Assembly: GCF_024586455.1 (NCBI RefSeq)
Contig: NC_065919.1
Coordinates: 26,574,839 to 26,638,838 of the forward strand
Origin: Bactrocera neohumeralis
Taxonomy: Eukaryota; Arthropoda; Insecta; Diptera; Tephritidae
Direction: 5' to 3'
Length of the DNA: 64,000 nt
Position 1 is the first letter of the stretch. Each line of letters starts with the position of its first letter. A model generated the notes under the pieces. The model was not told the origin of the DNA. It made no database searches and saw nothing but the letters and a program-made list of their open reading frames with translations. A program made the position numbers and the translations under genes. This document shows positions 24,562-35,260 of the stretch, in pieces.

Positions 24562-25212
24562 CTGAATAAAGAAAGCGTTTGATAGAATATATGATATAAG
24601 AAAATGGTTAAGTTTCTTATCATATTATTGTATTAAGTATTATAATAGGCTATTTCGAATTGTGGTGCGATTGAGCAAAGCTTAATCTTTATAGAAACAC
24701 AGACTTAAGCAAAGTACAACTTGTCCTTCAATCAGTTACATTTTTACAACTTTTTTGTAAAAAGAACAAAATAATAAAGAAACTAAAGCCATGCATAGAT
24801 AAAGTTAGTTTATTTTGAAAACTGTCATATATTGAGAGACATTTGGCGCTATTGTTATCGGTGTTATCAAAGTCTACAGACCCACTTAGTGTAGTTCGAT
24901 GAGAAGCTCAAGTACTGTCTAGAAGTCTATCAATATCACAAAGACCATTGTTAATGATTCGCAGTACGGAGAGATTTTCGATAATAATGAGTATCCCACA
25001 AATACAATGCGCACAAGACAGTGAAATGTTTTATAACTCTATTTCACCTTTGGCATAAAGACATATAGTACATATGGTATCTTCTATTCTGACGAACATG
25101 AATAATTGGCTTCCATGTATGACTTGAGTGTGAGTTAAAGAACTCGAATGTTTCCACATAACTTCACGCTTAATTATCTCTGAGCTAACATTTTTTTGTG
25201 AACCAAACTCAC
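24562..25212. other. Dys intron between exons E and F
   Basis: 651-bp intron with GT/AG ends. Nothing recognisable is seen inside. Confidence 0.7.
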
Positions 25213-25346
25213 CTTTGATTAATAGCCTCCGTCATCTTTTTGATGCGCGTAGTGTCATCTGATGGATAAACAGCAATCAATTTTTGCGTCAAAGCGTTGA
25301 AGAGCTCAAATTGTTGCTTATTCTGATGCAACTCGGCGTGGAAGGA
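25213..25346 (-). CDS. Dys: Dystrophin, rod-domain exon E
   Basis: A 134-nt exon. The acceptor is CATAAAG|TCC, and the donor is AATCAAAG|GTGAGT in phase 2. It reads SFHAELHQNKQQFELFNALT, then QKLIAVYPSDDTTRIKKMTE and AINQ. This is the second helix of the spectrin repeat opened in exon D. The downstream intron (24562-25212) is 651 bp and contains no recognisable element. Confidence 0.94.
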
Positions 25347-25422
25347 CTTTATGGAAAAGTAAAGAAAGAAAAAATAAATATAAATAATTTTAAATAGCAT
25401 AAACTCACTGCCCGGCACTCAC

Positions 25423-25543
25423 CTTTTGCTCCTTTTGTTGCGCTTCCAAAACATCGGCGGTGGTCGCGACACTGCCCATACGTTCGGCGCGTGCCTCCAT
25501 GCGTGCCAGCCACTTTTCCAGCTCCAAGCGCTTGGTTTCATAG
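25423..25543 (-). CDS. Dys: Dystrophin, rod-domain exon D
   Basis: A 121-nt exon between acceptor ACTTTCAG and donor CAAAAG|GTGAGT (phase 0). It reads YETKRLELEKWLARMEARAE, then RMGSVATTADVLEAQQKEQK. LEKWLARMEA begins the next spectrin repeat with its conserved tryptophan. Introns on either side are 57 bp and 76 bp. The protein matches my recollection of the Drosophila Dys rod segment closely, with conservative changes only. Confidence 0.94.
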
Positions 25544-25600
25544 CTGAAAGTTTTTGTATTAATTAAAATTAGTTCAAGCACATTTCAACGCCACACTCAC

Positions 25601-25691
25601 CGCTGTGAATCGCCGAGCATGTTCTTCAGTTGGGCGGCGCGCTGCATAACACACTGCGACGTGTCATCCCAGTGTTCGCGTAAGCGTGTAA
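25601..25691 (-). CDS. Dys: Dystrophin, rod-domain exon C (common acceptor exon)
   Basis: A 91-nt exon. The acceptor is ATCGATAG|TT, and the donor is CACAGCG|GTGAGT in phase 2. With the G from exon B (or from the alternative first exon) it reads VTRLREHWDDTSQCVMQRAA, then QLKNMLGDSQR. The HWDD tryptophan is the conserved third-helix position of a spectrin repeat. This exon is where the long isoforms (from exon B) and the short isoform (from 31081) converge. It is followed by a 57-bp intron, typical of compact fly introns and in sharp contrast to the 32-kb one before it. Confidence 0.94.
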
Positions 25692-27117
25692 CTATCGATT
25701 AGTAGCGTAAACAGAAGAAAAAATCGAAGTTTAGAAAAGCTTTTGATGAAAATTAAGTTGGTTAATTGAAATTATATGAAATATTACAAAATACAACACA
25801 GGTGAGTACATAAAAAATTAAATAAATATAGTATATGTAGTGTAGAGCTTTCACCACCTTTCGGTATTATAACTCATTTGAGTGTAAGTTACGTAGGTGA
25901 AACTTTAGTTTTAGGCAAATTAAGCTGCGCGTGTTTTCAAAGTTTTCTAAAGGAACAGGTGAAAGCTTTGTGTTATTGTTTCTATAATGTATTATTGCTT
26001 TCTGGTGTTTAGTGCTTTCACTATTTATTAGACTAATAAAACTATCTTTTATTTATATTATCAAGAACCTTAGCGCTTTCACTTATTTTATTATACTAGC
26101 GCATGAAGATTTTGTTATTAAATCCTTAAAGCTTTCACTCTATACGGTGCTTTTCACTAAAGTACTGCAGATATGCAACATTGATTATTTATTTTTAAGA
26201 ACCTTGCCAAGTGTGCTTCCCAGGGTAAATTATTTCACCGAACAATCATGCAAATTTATTTAACAATAGTTGTTATAGACATTTTCTTGAAAGTTGTTAA
26301 GATAAATACATTTTCATGGCCAGGGCTTGGAAAGTAAGGGAACACCACGAGGTTCTTGCAATGAATGGGTTTTGTGTTTAGTGTACAAAGTCAGCAGAGT
26401 AGCGACTTTTAAGTATTATTTCTTAATTATATTTAATTTGTTTAAATTTATTTATTAATTTTGGTTTGTGCTGTGTTAGCTATTTTAGTTATTGCATTTC
26501 CTTGGATTAGCTGGCTTGGTATTAATCAACGACATTTATTTTGCTTTGTTAAGTTTTGTTTTCCTTTCAGAACTTGATTCGGTTAAATTGATTTTTTAAT
26601 TTGATTGCCCATTTGCTTTACCTTTCAAACAACAACGCATATAATCCAAATCAGCTGCGCAATGAGGCGCAAGAGAAAATTGCTTTAGCTCTATGTAAAG
26701 GATAAAAAACAAAAGATTATTTTTGATTTTAAATCTAAAGAAAATGTTCAAGCGAACAGCGATAACCGCAAACTTAATTCTTATGGTAATTAAGCCTGTT
26801 AAGAGCAAATTATCTTATTATCAATTAGAAAAATCTTGACTCAATAGCCAATTGACAATTAGTAAGGTCATTTCATTTAATTGCCAGTTCACCATTACCA
26901 ACTGTTTTGAAATTTGTGTGCAGCTCTTCAAGCAAAGTCACCAAATATATCTTCCTTTAGTTGGCCCTATGGCAATTAGAAAGGTTTCTAAACTCGAATA
27001 TGTTCGTTTCAACCACTTTATTAAAGCAACTAACTCATCAGAAACTCATTAATTGACTGTATTAGATAATTAATCTTTCTTAATTCTTCGTTTAATTTTC
27101 TTAGCTAATTGAGCAGA
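25692..27117. other. Right flank of exon C within the 32-kb intron
   Basis: AT-rich. The word AGCTTTCAC or GCTTTCAC recurs about every 60-120 bases between 25850 and 26140 (e.g. AGAGCTTTCACC, TTAGTGCTTTCAC, AAGCTTTCACTC), a weak local repeat. No gene is seen. Confidence 0.4.
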
Positions 27118-27121
27118 TTAA

Positions 27122-28800
27122 CCCTTATGTTAGTAACCGGGTACCCGGGTACCCACCGCGGTGTATTTGTGTGAATAGCTTAAAAAAAAATCAATATTTC
27201 ATTTTAAGTCTCAAATCGTCGTTTTTTAACTTAAAAGAAAGCTATTTGTGAGTTCATTTAATTCATTTATTTCTTTTTTTTTTTTAAATAAGCTTAAACT
27301 TTAGCCATCGCCCTATTAGCAACCGGGTACCCACAGTGAAAAGCATAGGAAATAAATTGTATATAATTTCTATTAATGCATGTAACTAAATTTTATTAAA
27401 AAAAAATAAAGAAATATTACACTTTGTTTATAATTAATGACATTGAACACATTGTACAGGATTAACTGAGTGCTCGTCACAAACAGGTTGGTGACAATTG
27501 GCACAGGCCTTCCGCGTCTTTCGCCGTCTTCTTATTGGCAAAGCATTGCAGACATGACAAGATTCTGTTACTTTTTCCTTCCGGTTTTATCTTTTGGAGT
27601 CTCTGGACCAGGATTTATCACGACTGTTTCTGTCAGTGTATGGCCTAATACACTTTCAACGGCAATCTTTGTGGAGAAGTGGCGCATTACTTGTGGATTC
27701 GCCGTGCGATGTTCAATCATCGGCAATGCTAGTTCTTCACTTACATAGTTTACGCATAAATTGACGACGTTCTGTCGTTTTTTTGACAATCATTTTATTA
27801 TTTTCATAATAAATTATATATGCCACAAGTGAAGAAATATCTAGCATGTTGAAGAACATTGCCATTGGCCATGTCGAAGATCGTCGTTGACTGGTGTATC
27901 TCCGCACCTTTGGTCCATTGTGTCAACTCCAACTTTATATTTATTATAAAAATTTATTATTTCTGGTTTTTGTTTAGCGTCATCACCAACTGATATATCT
28001 GAATGCATTGTCGATATCAGAATGACAGCTTTATTTTTTTAAGGAACGTAGGAACACATGATAACCTTTTCGTGAAATCCAAAAACTGTCTTATTCGCTC
28101 CCATAACACTAGGGATGTAAGGTTTATTCTTTTTTAGCGTGCCAACAATGGTAATATTCCACGACACCAAATGTTTAGCAACTGGTACAGTAGTAAAGAA
28201 GTTATCCATGCAGATGTTTCTATCACTACCTCAGTACGGAGCCGCCATTCGTTTCACCCTGATTTTTTTCTCGAGTATTATCTGTTTTACCAGTGTACAT
28301 GATCCCTTGCAAAAGTTATGAATCACAAATCCACCAGACCTTTATACTATACTTAGCTGGTTTCGATGGAATATACTGAGTAAATCCAGTACAACCACGG
28401 TATGGATAAAGCTGTTCATCAATCGTTAAGTTAGCTGTTGGTTTGTACATCTGAGCTAAATTTGAATTTAACAGTGTCCACACATCACGAATTGGAGCTG
28501 CCTAGTGTGCGATAGAAAACAAAGAAATAACCTTGAGTTTTTCTTTTTCTCTCGAACGGCATCTGCTCGGCTCCAAACAATGAAAGCCGACCGACTACCT
28601 GGGGTGTCCCAAATAGGTTTCAGATGTCATTCACGATTCTCCGTTGTTATTATTATTTTTTTTCTTTAAATTGTCCCCGACTATTAATATTTGAAAAATT
28701 TTTTTTTAATAAAACAAACAAAATTTTTAATACTCAGATCGTGGGTACCCGGTACCTGGTTGCTAAAAGACGTCGGTAAAGTTGGTTACTAACATAAGGG
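27122..28800 (-). mobile_element. piggyBac-like element with intact TTAA duplication and perfect terminal repeats
   Basis: A 1,679-bp element bounded by TTAA at 27118-27121 and 28801-28804. Both ends carry the perfect 17-bp inverted repeat CCCTTATGTTAGTAACC. An internal pair, TTAGCAACCGGGTACCCAC (27316-27334) and its inverse (28741-28766), forms the subterminal repeats typical of the superfamily. The cargo is a damaged, N-terminally shortened transposase on the minus strand. Perfect ends together with a dead gene suggest a deletion derivative that was mobilised in trans. Confidence 0.92.
27430..28510 (-). pseudogene. piggyBac transposase pseudogene (catalytic core and C-terminal Cys-rich domain)
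   Basis: Minus-strand frames read RDVWTLLNSNLAQMYKPTAN, LTIDEQLYPYRGCTGF (the second catalytic D region), QYIPSKPAKYSIKVWWICDS, DNFFTTVPVAKHLVSWNIT, VGTLKKNKPYIPSVMGANK, INFYNKYKVGVDTMDQ (third D region), RYTSQRRSSTWPMAMFFNML, NVVNLCVNYVSEELALPMIE, and the C-terminal cysteine-rich finger SCHVCNALPIRRRRK, CANCHQPVCDEHS and CVQCH. The order is exactly that of piggyBac transposases. Several frameshifts and stops break it, and the N-terminal half is absent, so it is not functional. A 222-bp open frame (27568-27789) is the longest intact piece. Confidence 0.9.
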
Positions 28801-28884
28801 TTAACACAATCTAAAGTTATCCAAAAAATTCTAATTAAATAAGACACACAACTCGTCAAATTAAAGGACTTAAACGCCTAGGAA

Positions 28885-30110
28885 CTCGGGTATAAAATAG
28901 TGATGAAGAAACTCGGCGTTCGATGGATGACATTGTCAACGCACTCTTTTCAGCACACGAAAAAAGAACCACAGAACAGACTCTGAGATCTCTCCCGAAG
29001 AGCTGCAACTAGCCACTGGTAAGCTTAAGGCCAAGAAATACCGGAAGGAATCCCAGCAGAGTTTTCGAAAATAATTGCTGCAGAGCGACCGGCAGTACTA
29101 TTGAAGTCTGCCTCGAAGGACGACTATTCTCTAAACCCTGGAAAAAGCAACAGCTGGATGTAATCAGTAAGAGAAAAGGAGATTCCAACTTGCCATCGGC
29201 ATACAATCTACTATGCATCTTTGACACAGCGAGAAAGCTTTTTGAACGGCTACTTAAACTCAGACTCGAAGCGGCTATCAACGAAGCTGGAGGACTCTCC
29301 CCTAGATAACATGGCTTTAGACCTGGCAGAACAACTCTAGCATATCCGAAACGCCTTCAACAGCACTAAATGATCGACACTCTCGAAAAAAGCTTTAAAA
29401 TCCCCTACTACGAATATTCTTAGGACACAAAAAGCATTATTTATATCCAAGGCGTAAGAGTGTATCCCAGACTAACCTTCTGGGTACAAATCTAATACCT
29501 CGCAAGAAAGGCAGCGAAAGTCACTTCCCAACCTAGTAGACTAATGGCCAACATGGGGGGCCCTAGGCTATGCCCCAATTGACCTTCTGGCATACTAAAG
29601 GAAAAAGCTGTGAGAGCTAAGGGGAAATGTCCGAAAATATCAAGAGCGCAATTGTAAAAATAAAGAAGGATACAATAACAACATTATAACGAAGATGGAG
29701 GAACGAAAGTCGCGGCAAATGGACGATCAGACTAATAAAAGACCTAACCTTATGGACAAGTCTCCAGCCGTTTCCACAATGGGAAAGGTCGAAGAGCCGT
29801 CATGCCTAAACAACGACGCCACAGAAGAAAACGGTGAATACACATTCTTTGAATGCACAAAAGCGCTCCGCTGTAGGAGACCTGTTTGATCGAATAACCG
29901 CGGACAGTTTAAACAGCGTCATGCTGGATAGCGAAGCAAAATGGAGAATTATCCAGAAATTTGCAGTAATTCTGCTAGCAGCAAAAAGACCTGGACGCAT
30001 GCTCGCAGAAGTAAATCTCTCAAAGAGAAAAATGGAACGCCACCCTGAAGTAATGCAGATGTGGTTGGAAATTTTACAATATTTTTATGCCAATTCATGT
30101 TCCCCGTAAA
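28885..30110 (+). pseudogene. R1-clade non-LTR retrotransposon relic (RT and C-terminal end), internally deleted
   Basis: Shifting plus-strand frames read MDDIVNALFSAHEKRTTEQT, LQLATGKLKAKK, KPWKKQQLDVISKRKGDSNL, PSAYNLLCIFDTARKLFERL, LRLEAAINEAGGLSPR and HGFRPGRTTLA. These are reverse-transcriptase segments of the R1 clade. From about 29690 the C-terminal part follows, with EENGEYTFFEC (the Cys/His segment, HTFF-type) and RSAVGDLFDRITADSLNSVM. The catalytic YADD box is missing, so an internal stretch is deleted. It starts 80 bp after the piggyBac element. Confidence 0.75.
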
Positions 30111-30114
30111 TCAC

Positions 30115-30480
30115 CTTCTCGGATAAGGTCCATTTCTGAGTTAATTGCTTTATCAACAAACAAAATTGTCGTTTCTGGGGTGAGTCAAATACTCGTGGGG
30201 TTAAGGAAACCCAAAAATTGACCGATTGGTGCGGTTTGTATTGTGGCATCATCATCGGGCCTCGTTGTTTTCAAAATGTTGCAGAAAGTGCCGTTACCAT
30301 CAATAAGCAGCATTATAACTGGATCTTTGCCGACTTTTTTCGCGGAATTTGATTAAATCGACGCGGACGATCTCTATTTTCAACAAAACGCTGAGCCTCC
30401 TCATGTGGCATGTCTAGACGTGGACACATTGTTCGCAACACCAATTGGATATTAAACTTTCAAGAAATTACAAACTGATC
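30115..30480 (+). pseudogene. Tc1/mariner-superfamily transposase relic (VNKQNCR type), copy 1
   Basis: ITFSDKVHF, NCFINKQNCRFWGESN, then LTDWCGLYCGIIIGPRCFQN and VAESAVTINKQHYNWIFADF match the core of insect transposases of the pattern FSDEAHF...VNKQNCRFWG...GGIIGPYFF. It then degenerates (the DLYFQQN region). The third catalytic site is absent. Copies of the same kind are at 55.3 and 62.7 kb. Confidence 0.75.
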
Positions 30481-31057
30481 CCGCGCTGGAAATATCTCCC
30501 TGAACTACAAGTAGTTTCTTCCTGAAAATAATTGCTGAGAACTAAAGCCTTCTAATGTGAACTAAGGAAAGTGTAGAATAAAGTTTTATTTTCTAGGAAC
30601 AGGAACTCAGATGAAGGGTTCTTTAAAACTTAGACATGAAACGTTAAATCAATAAAACGAGCGCAGAACGGAACTAGATGCTTTCAGTACATATTGGTTT
30701 CAGTGTCATTATTATATTTTCTACAGATTTTGAAGCAATTACAAAAATTTTGGCGTGATTATTATGAGATGAAATACCAAGGATGGATGGATTAATATTG
30801 ACGTAGATTTTTTTTTTTTTTTGGATTCCTGAGTGAGGAGAGAGAATAATATACATTTATATACTTATAACCGATATTGGCTACAATTTAGGAAGAATCT
30901 GAAAAATCAAAGGGATCAGACTAACGATTCAAATAATACGAAATAAAATGGATTATGTAAACTGAAGCGTTTAATAAACATATACAGCATATAAGTAATA
31001 CAAATAAGAAAAACAAAACACAAATTAATCTCTTTTGCTTTATTTTTATTTTAAGAT
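30481..31057. other. Intron 3' of the alternative first exon
   Basis: AT-rich and unassigned. It contains a run of about 14 T at 30810. Confidence 0.5.
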
Positions 31058-31080
31058 TTATCTACGAAAAAGTATCCTAC

Positions 31081-32695
31081 CCGCAATCCCGCCACTGGCA
31101 TTCTGCACGATCTGAGTCTCATCGTGAGACGACCGTCTCCGCATACGTATCTCCTCGCGAGTCAAGCCACCGGCTGCTTGAGCGGCGGCCGCTGCTGCAG
31201 CGGCAGCAGCTGCAGCCCGCGACTGCGCTTGATGTTGCAGCAAAGCAGCGGCCGCTGCCGAGCCCGGCGTTAAACCAGTATTATGCATCACATTGCCCGG
31301 CACATTACCAAGCAGCTGCTGACGTATTTGCTCACGAAATTCACTGGTCAAGGGCATCGGTGGACCACCACCACCAACGCCACCGTTTCCAACTGAAGCG
31401 CCACCACCACCACTTCCACCACCTAAATTGCCGGAGCCACTGCCAGTACCAGCAGACCCTGCACCGCCACCTACAGCAATCATATTCGACTTGCTAAAGT
31501 CCTGCGATGCTTGCACGCGATGACGACTGTATTGTAGCTCCAGCGGTAGATTGCGGTCCAAGGAACGCATATGGTGTTCGATCGTAGAGCGCATAGCATT
31601 GTGTTCAGCGCTTTGATTGAGCGCTGTCGCAGAGCCCTGCAACTGCTGTGAGCGCAGCTGCTTCAACTCCTCGAATGATTGTCGTGCGGCAGCGGCCACA
31701 GCAGCCACAGCCGGATTTTGTTGCAGTAGACCCAAATCGCGTGCGCTAGTCTCGTCCAGCGACAGATTGCGTTCATATGGTGGCAAGCCACCGGCTGGGC
31801 CGCGCAAATTGAGATTGGTAAGTGGATGGCGTATGCCAGCGTTGCCTCCTAAGCCGGCCTTAAAACTCAAATCGAAATTATTTTGCTGTGCTGCCACAGC
31901 AGCAGCGGCTGCTGCTGCCTCCATTGAACGCAGATTCATTTGCTCTTGCATGGCGCGTTCCATATTGCGTAGACCGCTCTCTATGCCGCGCAATGCATCC
32001 TCCGAACCGAAGTCCTCCGTAGGTGATAGACGCGTACTGGAGGTGGTGGAATTTGCAGCAGCAGCTGCGGCGGCGGCTGCAGCGGCAGCAGCCGCTTTCT
32101 TTGCCTCACTGGCGCGTGTGGGTGCCGGTGATGGCACCGCCGATTTTGGCAGCGCTTCATTGCTGCCCGACAACAGCAATGGTGGATCGAAAGGGTTTGA
32201 GCTGCGCTTCAACACATCAATTGGCTTCTCTGGTGGCAATGGTGGGCGATCTTTGAACTTTAAACCGGTGAGTGGCGAGTTTTGTGCGCTATTTTGTGCG
32301 GAGCTCTGCGCGGAGGCAGGTTTCCTGGGCAGTGGCGGCGGTTGGCGGCCGGGTGGCGGCAGCGGAAAGCCATCTGGTAAGCTCTTAAGGCTATGCCGTT
32401 TTGGCGGTATCTCCGGCGGTGGTGCACGGTCGGCAGCGCGTGCCGGTATAGCTGGTACCGGCTTGTTGTGCTGCGGTGGCAGTGGTGGTGGCGCGGCGCC
32501 CAACGGCTTCGGTGGCAAGTGCATGGTGGGTGCGTTGCAGTTGCTCTGCTCCTCCTGTGAGGCTTGCTTTCGTAGGATTTGCTGTGCGCGTATGGCGGCC
32601 TGTGCGGCGAGCTCCGAAGTGAGGCGCGGTATCTCAGGCGCCATTTTAGGACTCTCAGTGTCCGCATTAGCGGCGGGTGGCGGCTTAGCACTCAT
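31081..32695 (-). CDS. Dys: Dystrophin short isoform, alternative first coding exon (Dp186/Dp205-type N-terminus)
   Basis: A 1,615-nt open exon coding for 538 complete residues plus one base. The start ATG at 32695 opens MSAKPPPAANADTESP and is the first in-frame ATG. The product is low in complexity. Proline-rich SH3-ligand-like motifs lie at about residues 59-158 (LPPKP, PPPLPRKP, RPPLPPEKP). Alanine runs are at 201-214, 260-266 and 494-505, and a glycine-rich stretch is at 408-445. The charged end reads TREEIRMRRRSSHDETQIVQ. The frame could read 7 codons further to a TAA, but GCG G|GTAGGA at 31081/31080 is a donor in phase 1. That is exactly the phase exon C needs, giving ...ASGGIA-V-TRLREHW. 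I infer a unique N-terminus fused to the last part of the rod and the dystrophin C-terminus. Fly short dystrophins are known to arise this way; which named isoform this is remains unsure. Confidence 0.85.
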
Positions 32696-33600
32696 AACGT
32701 TGGTGTTGTGCTTTAAATGTTGATTGTGACGTTGTGCGTTTCCGTTGACTGATAGTCAAATTTGTAGCACTGTTTTTGGCGCTTATTTACGTTTGTTGTT
32801 CACTTAACTTAACTTAACTTTTGTGCGCTTTCGTTGCTGATGTTGCTCATTTAAATTGTTTACTTTATTTTGCTAAGAAAACGCTTTTAATTTCACATTA
32901 ACTTTAGTTGTTGTTATTTCATTTTGATTTAGTTTAGTGTGTGACGCTTTCTAAGCATACATTTAGGAGCTCGCACACATCGCTTGTTCAACAAAATTTC
33001 CTCACGATAACTGACACCTTGCTTCACGTTTTTTTGTTTTTTTTTATTTATTTTTATTTGTTGTTTTTATTATTTGTTTGTTTTCTTTTCATTTGTATTT
33101 CTCCTGCTTTGCGCAAATATTACAACCGTTAATGTCAGACAAAAACGACAATAAAGTGAAAATAAACAAACATTGGCGTAAAACCGGTGACAAAGCAACA
33201 ACAATAACAAGTTAATTGCAAAAGCCAACAATGAAATGCCGCGTGCCACGCGCTGCGCTCAGTGGTTCTCGAAATTACTTGCTTCTCACTCACTTGGTGC
33301 CTCTCCTAGTCACTCGCACTCACACCCGCAGTCTTCTCTCTTTGCGCTAAAACCGAATAATGTCTCTTTGCTACTCTCACTTATTACTCTTCACCACGCC
33401 AACTTTATTTTCTCACCACACTCCACACACGCTGTCGCGCTCAGCCGGTTTCATTTTAATTTTTTAGAGCATACTTTTCGGGTGGCAGCGTAGTGTATAC
33501 GCAATTTAGACTGCCACAAATTTTTCTACATAAACTTCAAAATACAGTTATTTTATAACGCTTTGCACCACATGGCCCGCTTATTTACCTCACTCTTCAT
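32696..33600 (-). promoter_or_regulatory. Dys: Presumed leader and promoter region of the short dystrophin isoform
   Basis: This is the stretch immediately upstream of the alternative first exon, read right to left. The 150 bases before the ATG are rich in CAAC and GCAA, typical of a fly 5' leader, and contain a tandem AAGTTAAGTTAAGTTAAG run. Between about 33230 and 33440 the minus strand has many GAGAG/GTGAG motifs, like GAGA-factor sites at paused fly promoters. I cannot place the start site: no TATA box and initiator stand at proper spacing. Position and motifs are seen; promoter function is inferred. Confidence 0.45.
32809..32850 (-). CDS. Small upstream ORF in the short-isoform leader
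   Basis: Thirteen codons plus stop (MSNISNESAQKLS), ending 113 nt before the main ATG at 32695. If the leader is unspliced it would be translated first and could lower main-ORF initiation. It is known only from sequence inspection and could be chance. Confidence 0.3.
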   Translation of the reverse strand: MSNISNESAQKLS

Positions 33601-35260
33601 GCCTCTAAGTGAAAATTTATTCAAATTCCTTCATGCACCACATTCTCATCCCCTATATACTATATAAGTACACCTTTAGCTATGCTACACCAATTCCAGC
33701 ACATTGCGCTTGAATGCTATCCTGCGCTCTTCCCCCTGGGCGCTACAGTTTGGACGTAAAAACTGCATGTTGCAGCCTTGCCACAAGCAACAAATAGTAT
33801 GCTCCTGTATATTTACAAACTACAATACCAAAATGGCCAGGAGGAGGCCTGTGGGGCTCGCAGCTGATGTCCTGCGTCCACACACCGGCACCCACAGGAC
33901 CCAACAGCTAGCAACCACACCTACTTCATATACAAAAGCAACATATATTTAGCGTTTCATCAGCGTTTACACATACAGACTTCACAACCGGCCTTTGGCA
34001 CACACACACACACCGCTGCGCCCAAAAGCATGCTCAACCCTTTACTATTTTTGTATATACACACATGCAAGCGCTGCGTCGCTGGAGCTGTGTGTGTTTT
34101 TGCGTTATGTAGCGGGGATTGTTTGCAAGCACAACAACAACAACAGACACAATAGCAACAAACACAGCGTGAGCAAGCAGTTTTGTAGTATTTTAGTATT
34201 TTATACTCAATGGACTTCACTGCAGCTCTGCGTGTTGTTGTAAACACTCTACCTGCGCGCAATGGCCAGCAACCGCTATTATTGTTGTTGTTATGCAACT
34301 TTCATACCACCACCCAATAGTTTTGTATGCACTCGCTGTTGCACCTTCTCTTCGCTCGCTCGCTGCTTGCATTGCAATTAAATGCCGGTCGCATTGTTGC
34401 TTTATGTTTACCACTTTATGCGGTAGCTTAAGCAAATAATGCCACGGCGCCGCAAAGTAGGCTTGTTTTTTATTACAAAAAATACAAAAATAAAGTTCTA
34501 AAGCGCACACACGTACATATTTATTTTCCAGCTAGCTTTTGTATGCCTTTCCCCAAGCATGTGTGTGTGTGTGTGTGTGCAGAGTGTGTGGGTATTTGTG
34601 TGCCTGCGCCTGCTGGTGGGCTATAATGGGCATTTTATAGCGGGCAAGGCCAATGTGAAGTATGTATTGACCAATCTCGAGGGTAAGTTCAACAAAAGCG
34701 TACTTTTCGTGCGAAATATGAAAAGTTTCTTGAAGTTTGCACGCGGTTATTGCATTAACTAAACTTGTGCGTCGAAGAGCGATAATTTTTCTTTGTGGCG
34801 AAAATTCGTTTTTTTTGTTTGTTAAAAATAAATACCAAAAAATGTTCTTAAGCCCTCTTTTGAGCCATTTAAACTTGAAAGTAAATAGATTGGTTAGATT
34901 TCTGGCGAGTAAACAGTGAGATTTCAACAGCTTAGTGTTCAACTCTCTTGCAAAATGGTACATTTTTGAATCTCCAATGGCTGAAAAGTTATTTACAGCT
35001 TCGCTTAGGAAATTTGAATAAGTTTTAAAAAAAGTTTAAATTTGAGTTGGAAGTATTTAAGTGCAACGACTTCGTCCGTTAAAAGATTTTACGTTAAAAT
35101 TTAAAGAATTTGGAATCCATTATGCCACCCAATGTCTAATAGAGTTAGTAGTGGTAGTAGCACACCAGACTAAACCACGCCCAGTTCTCATATATCGGAA
35201 ATTTACATTCCATATGGTTCTTTCACTATATAAATCAAGAACTTATAAAAGTATTGGAGT
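33601..35260. other. Native-looking intron upstream of the short-isoform promoter
   Basis: Segment 33600-34580 has higher GC with CA and TG microsatellites (34001-34014, 34561-34580) and CAACAACAA runs, and no transposons. 34580-35260 is AT-richer. Minus-strand open frame 34532-34963 (143 codons) shows no family features and begins in repeat-like sequence. Confidence 0.4.

Noticed and set aside
27134..27160. KpnI/SmaI/SacII-like string resembling a vector polylinker
   Set aside because: The GGTACCC motif recurs inverted at the other end of the same TTAA-bounded element, so it belongs to the piggyBac ends.
31058..31080. Last 7 codons of the frame after the dystrophin alternative exon
   Set aside because: They follow a phase-correct GT donor and most likely are intron read-through, not protein.
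31617..32723. 368-codon plus-strand open frame
   Set aside because: It is the antisense shadow of the Ala/Pro/Gly-rich dystrophin exon. GC-rich repeats open several frames, and its product has no family features.
34532..34963. 143-codon minus-strand frame
   Set aside because: Its end runs through a CA/TG microsatellite, and the rest shows no domain, codon pattern or splice context.
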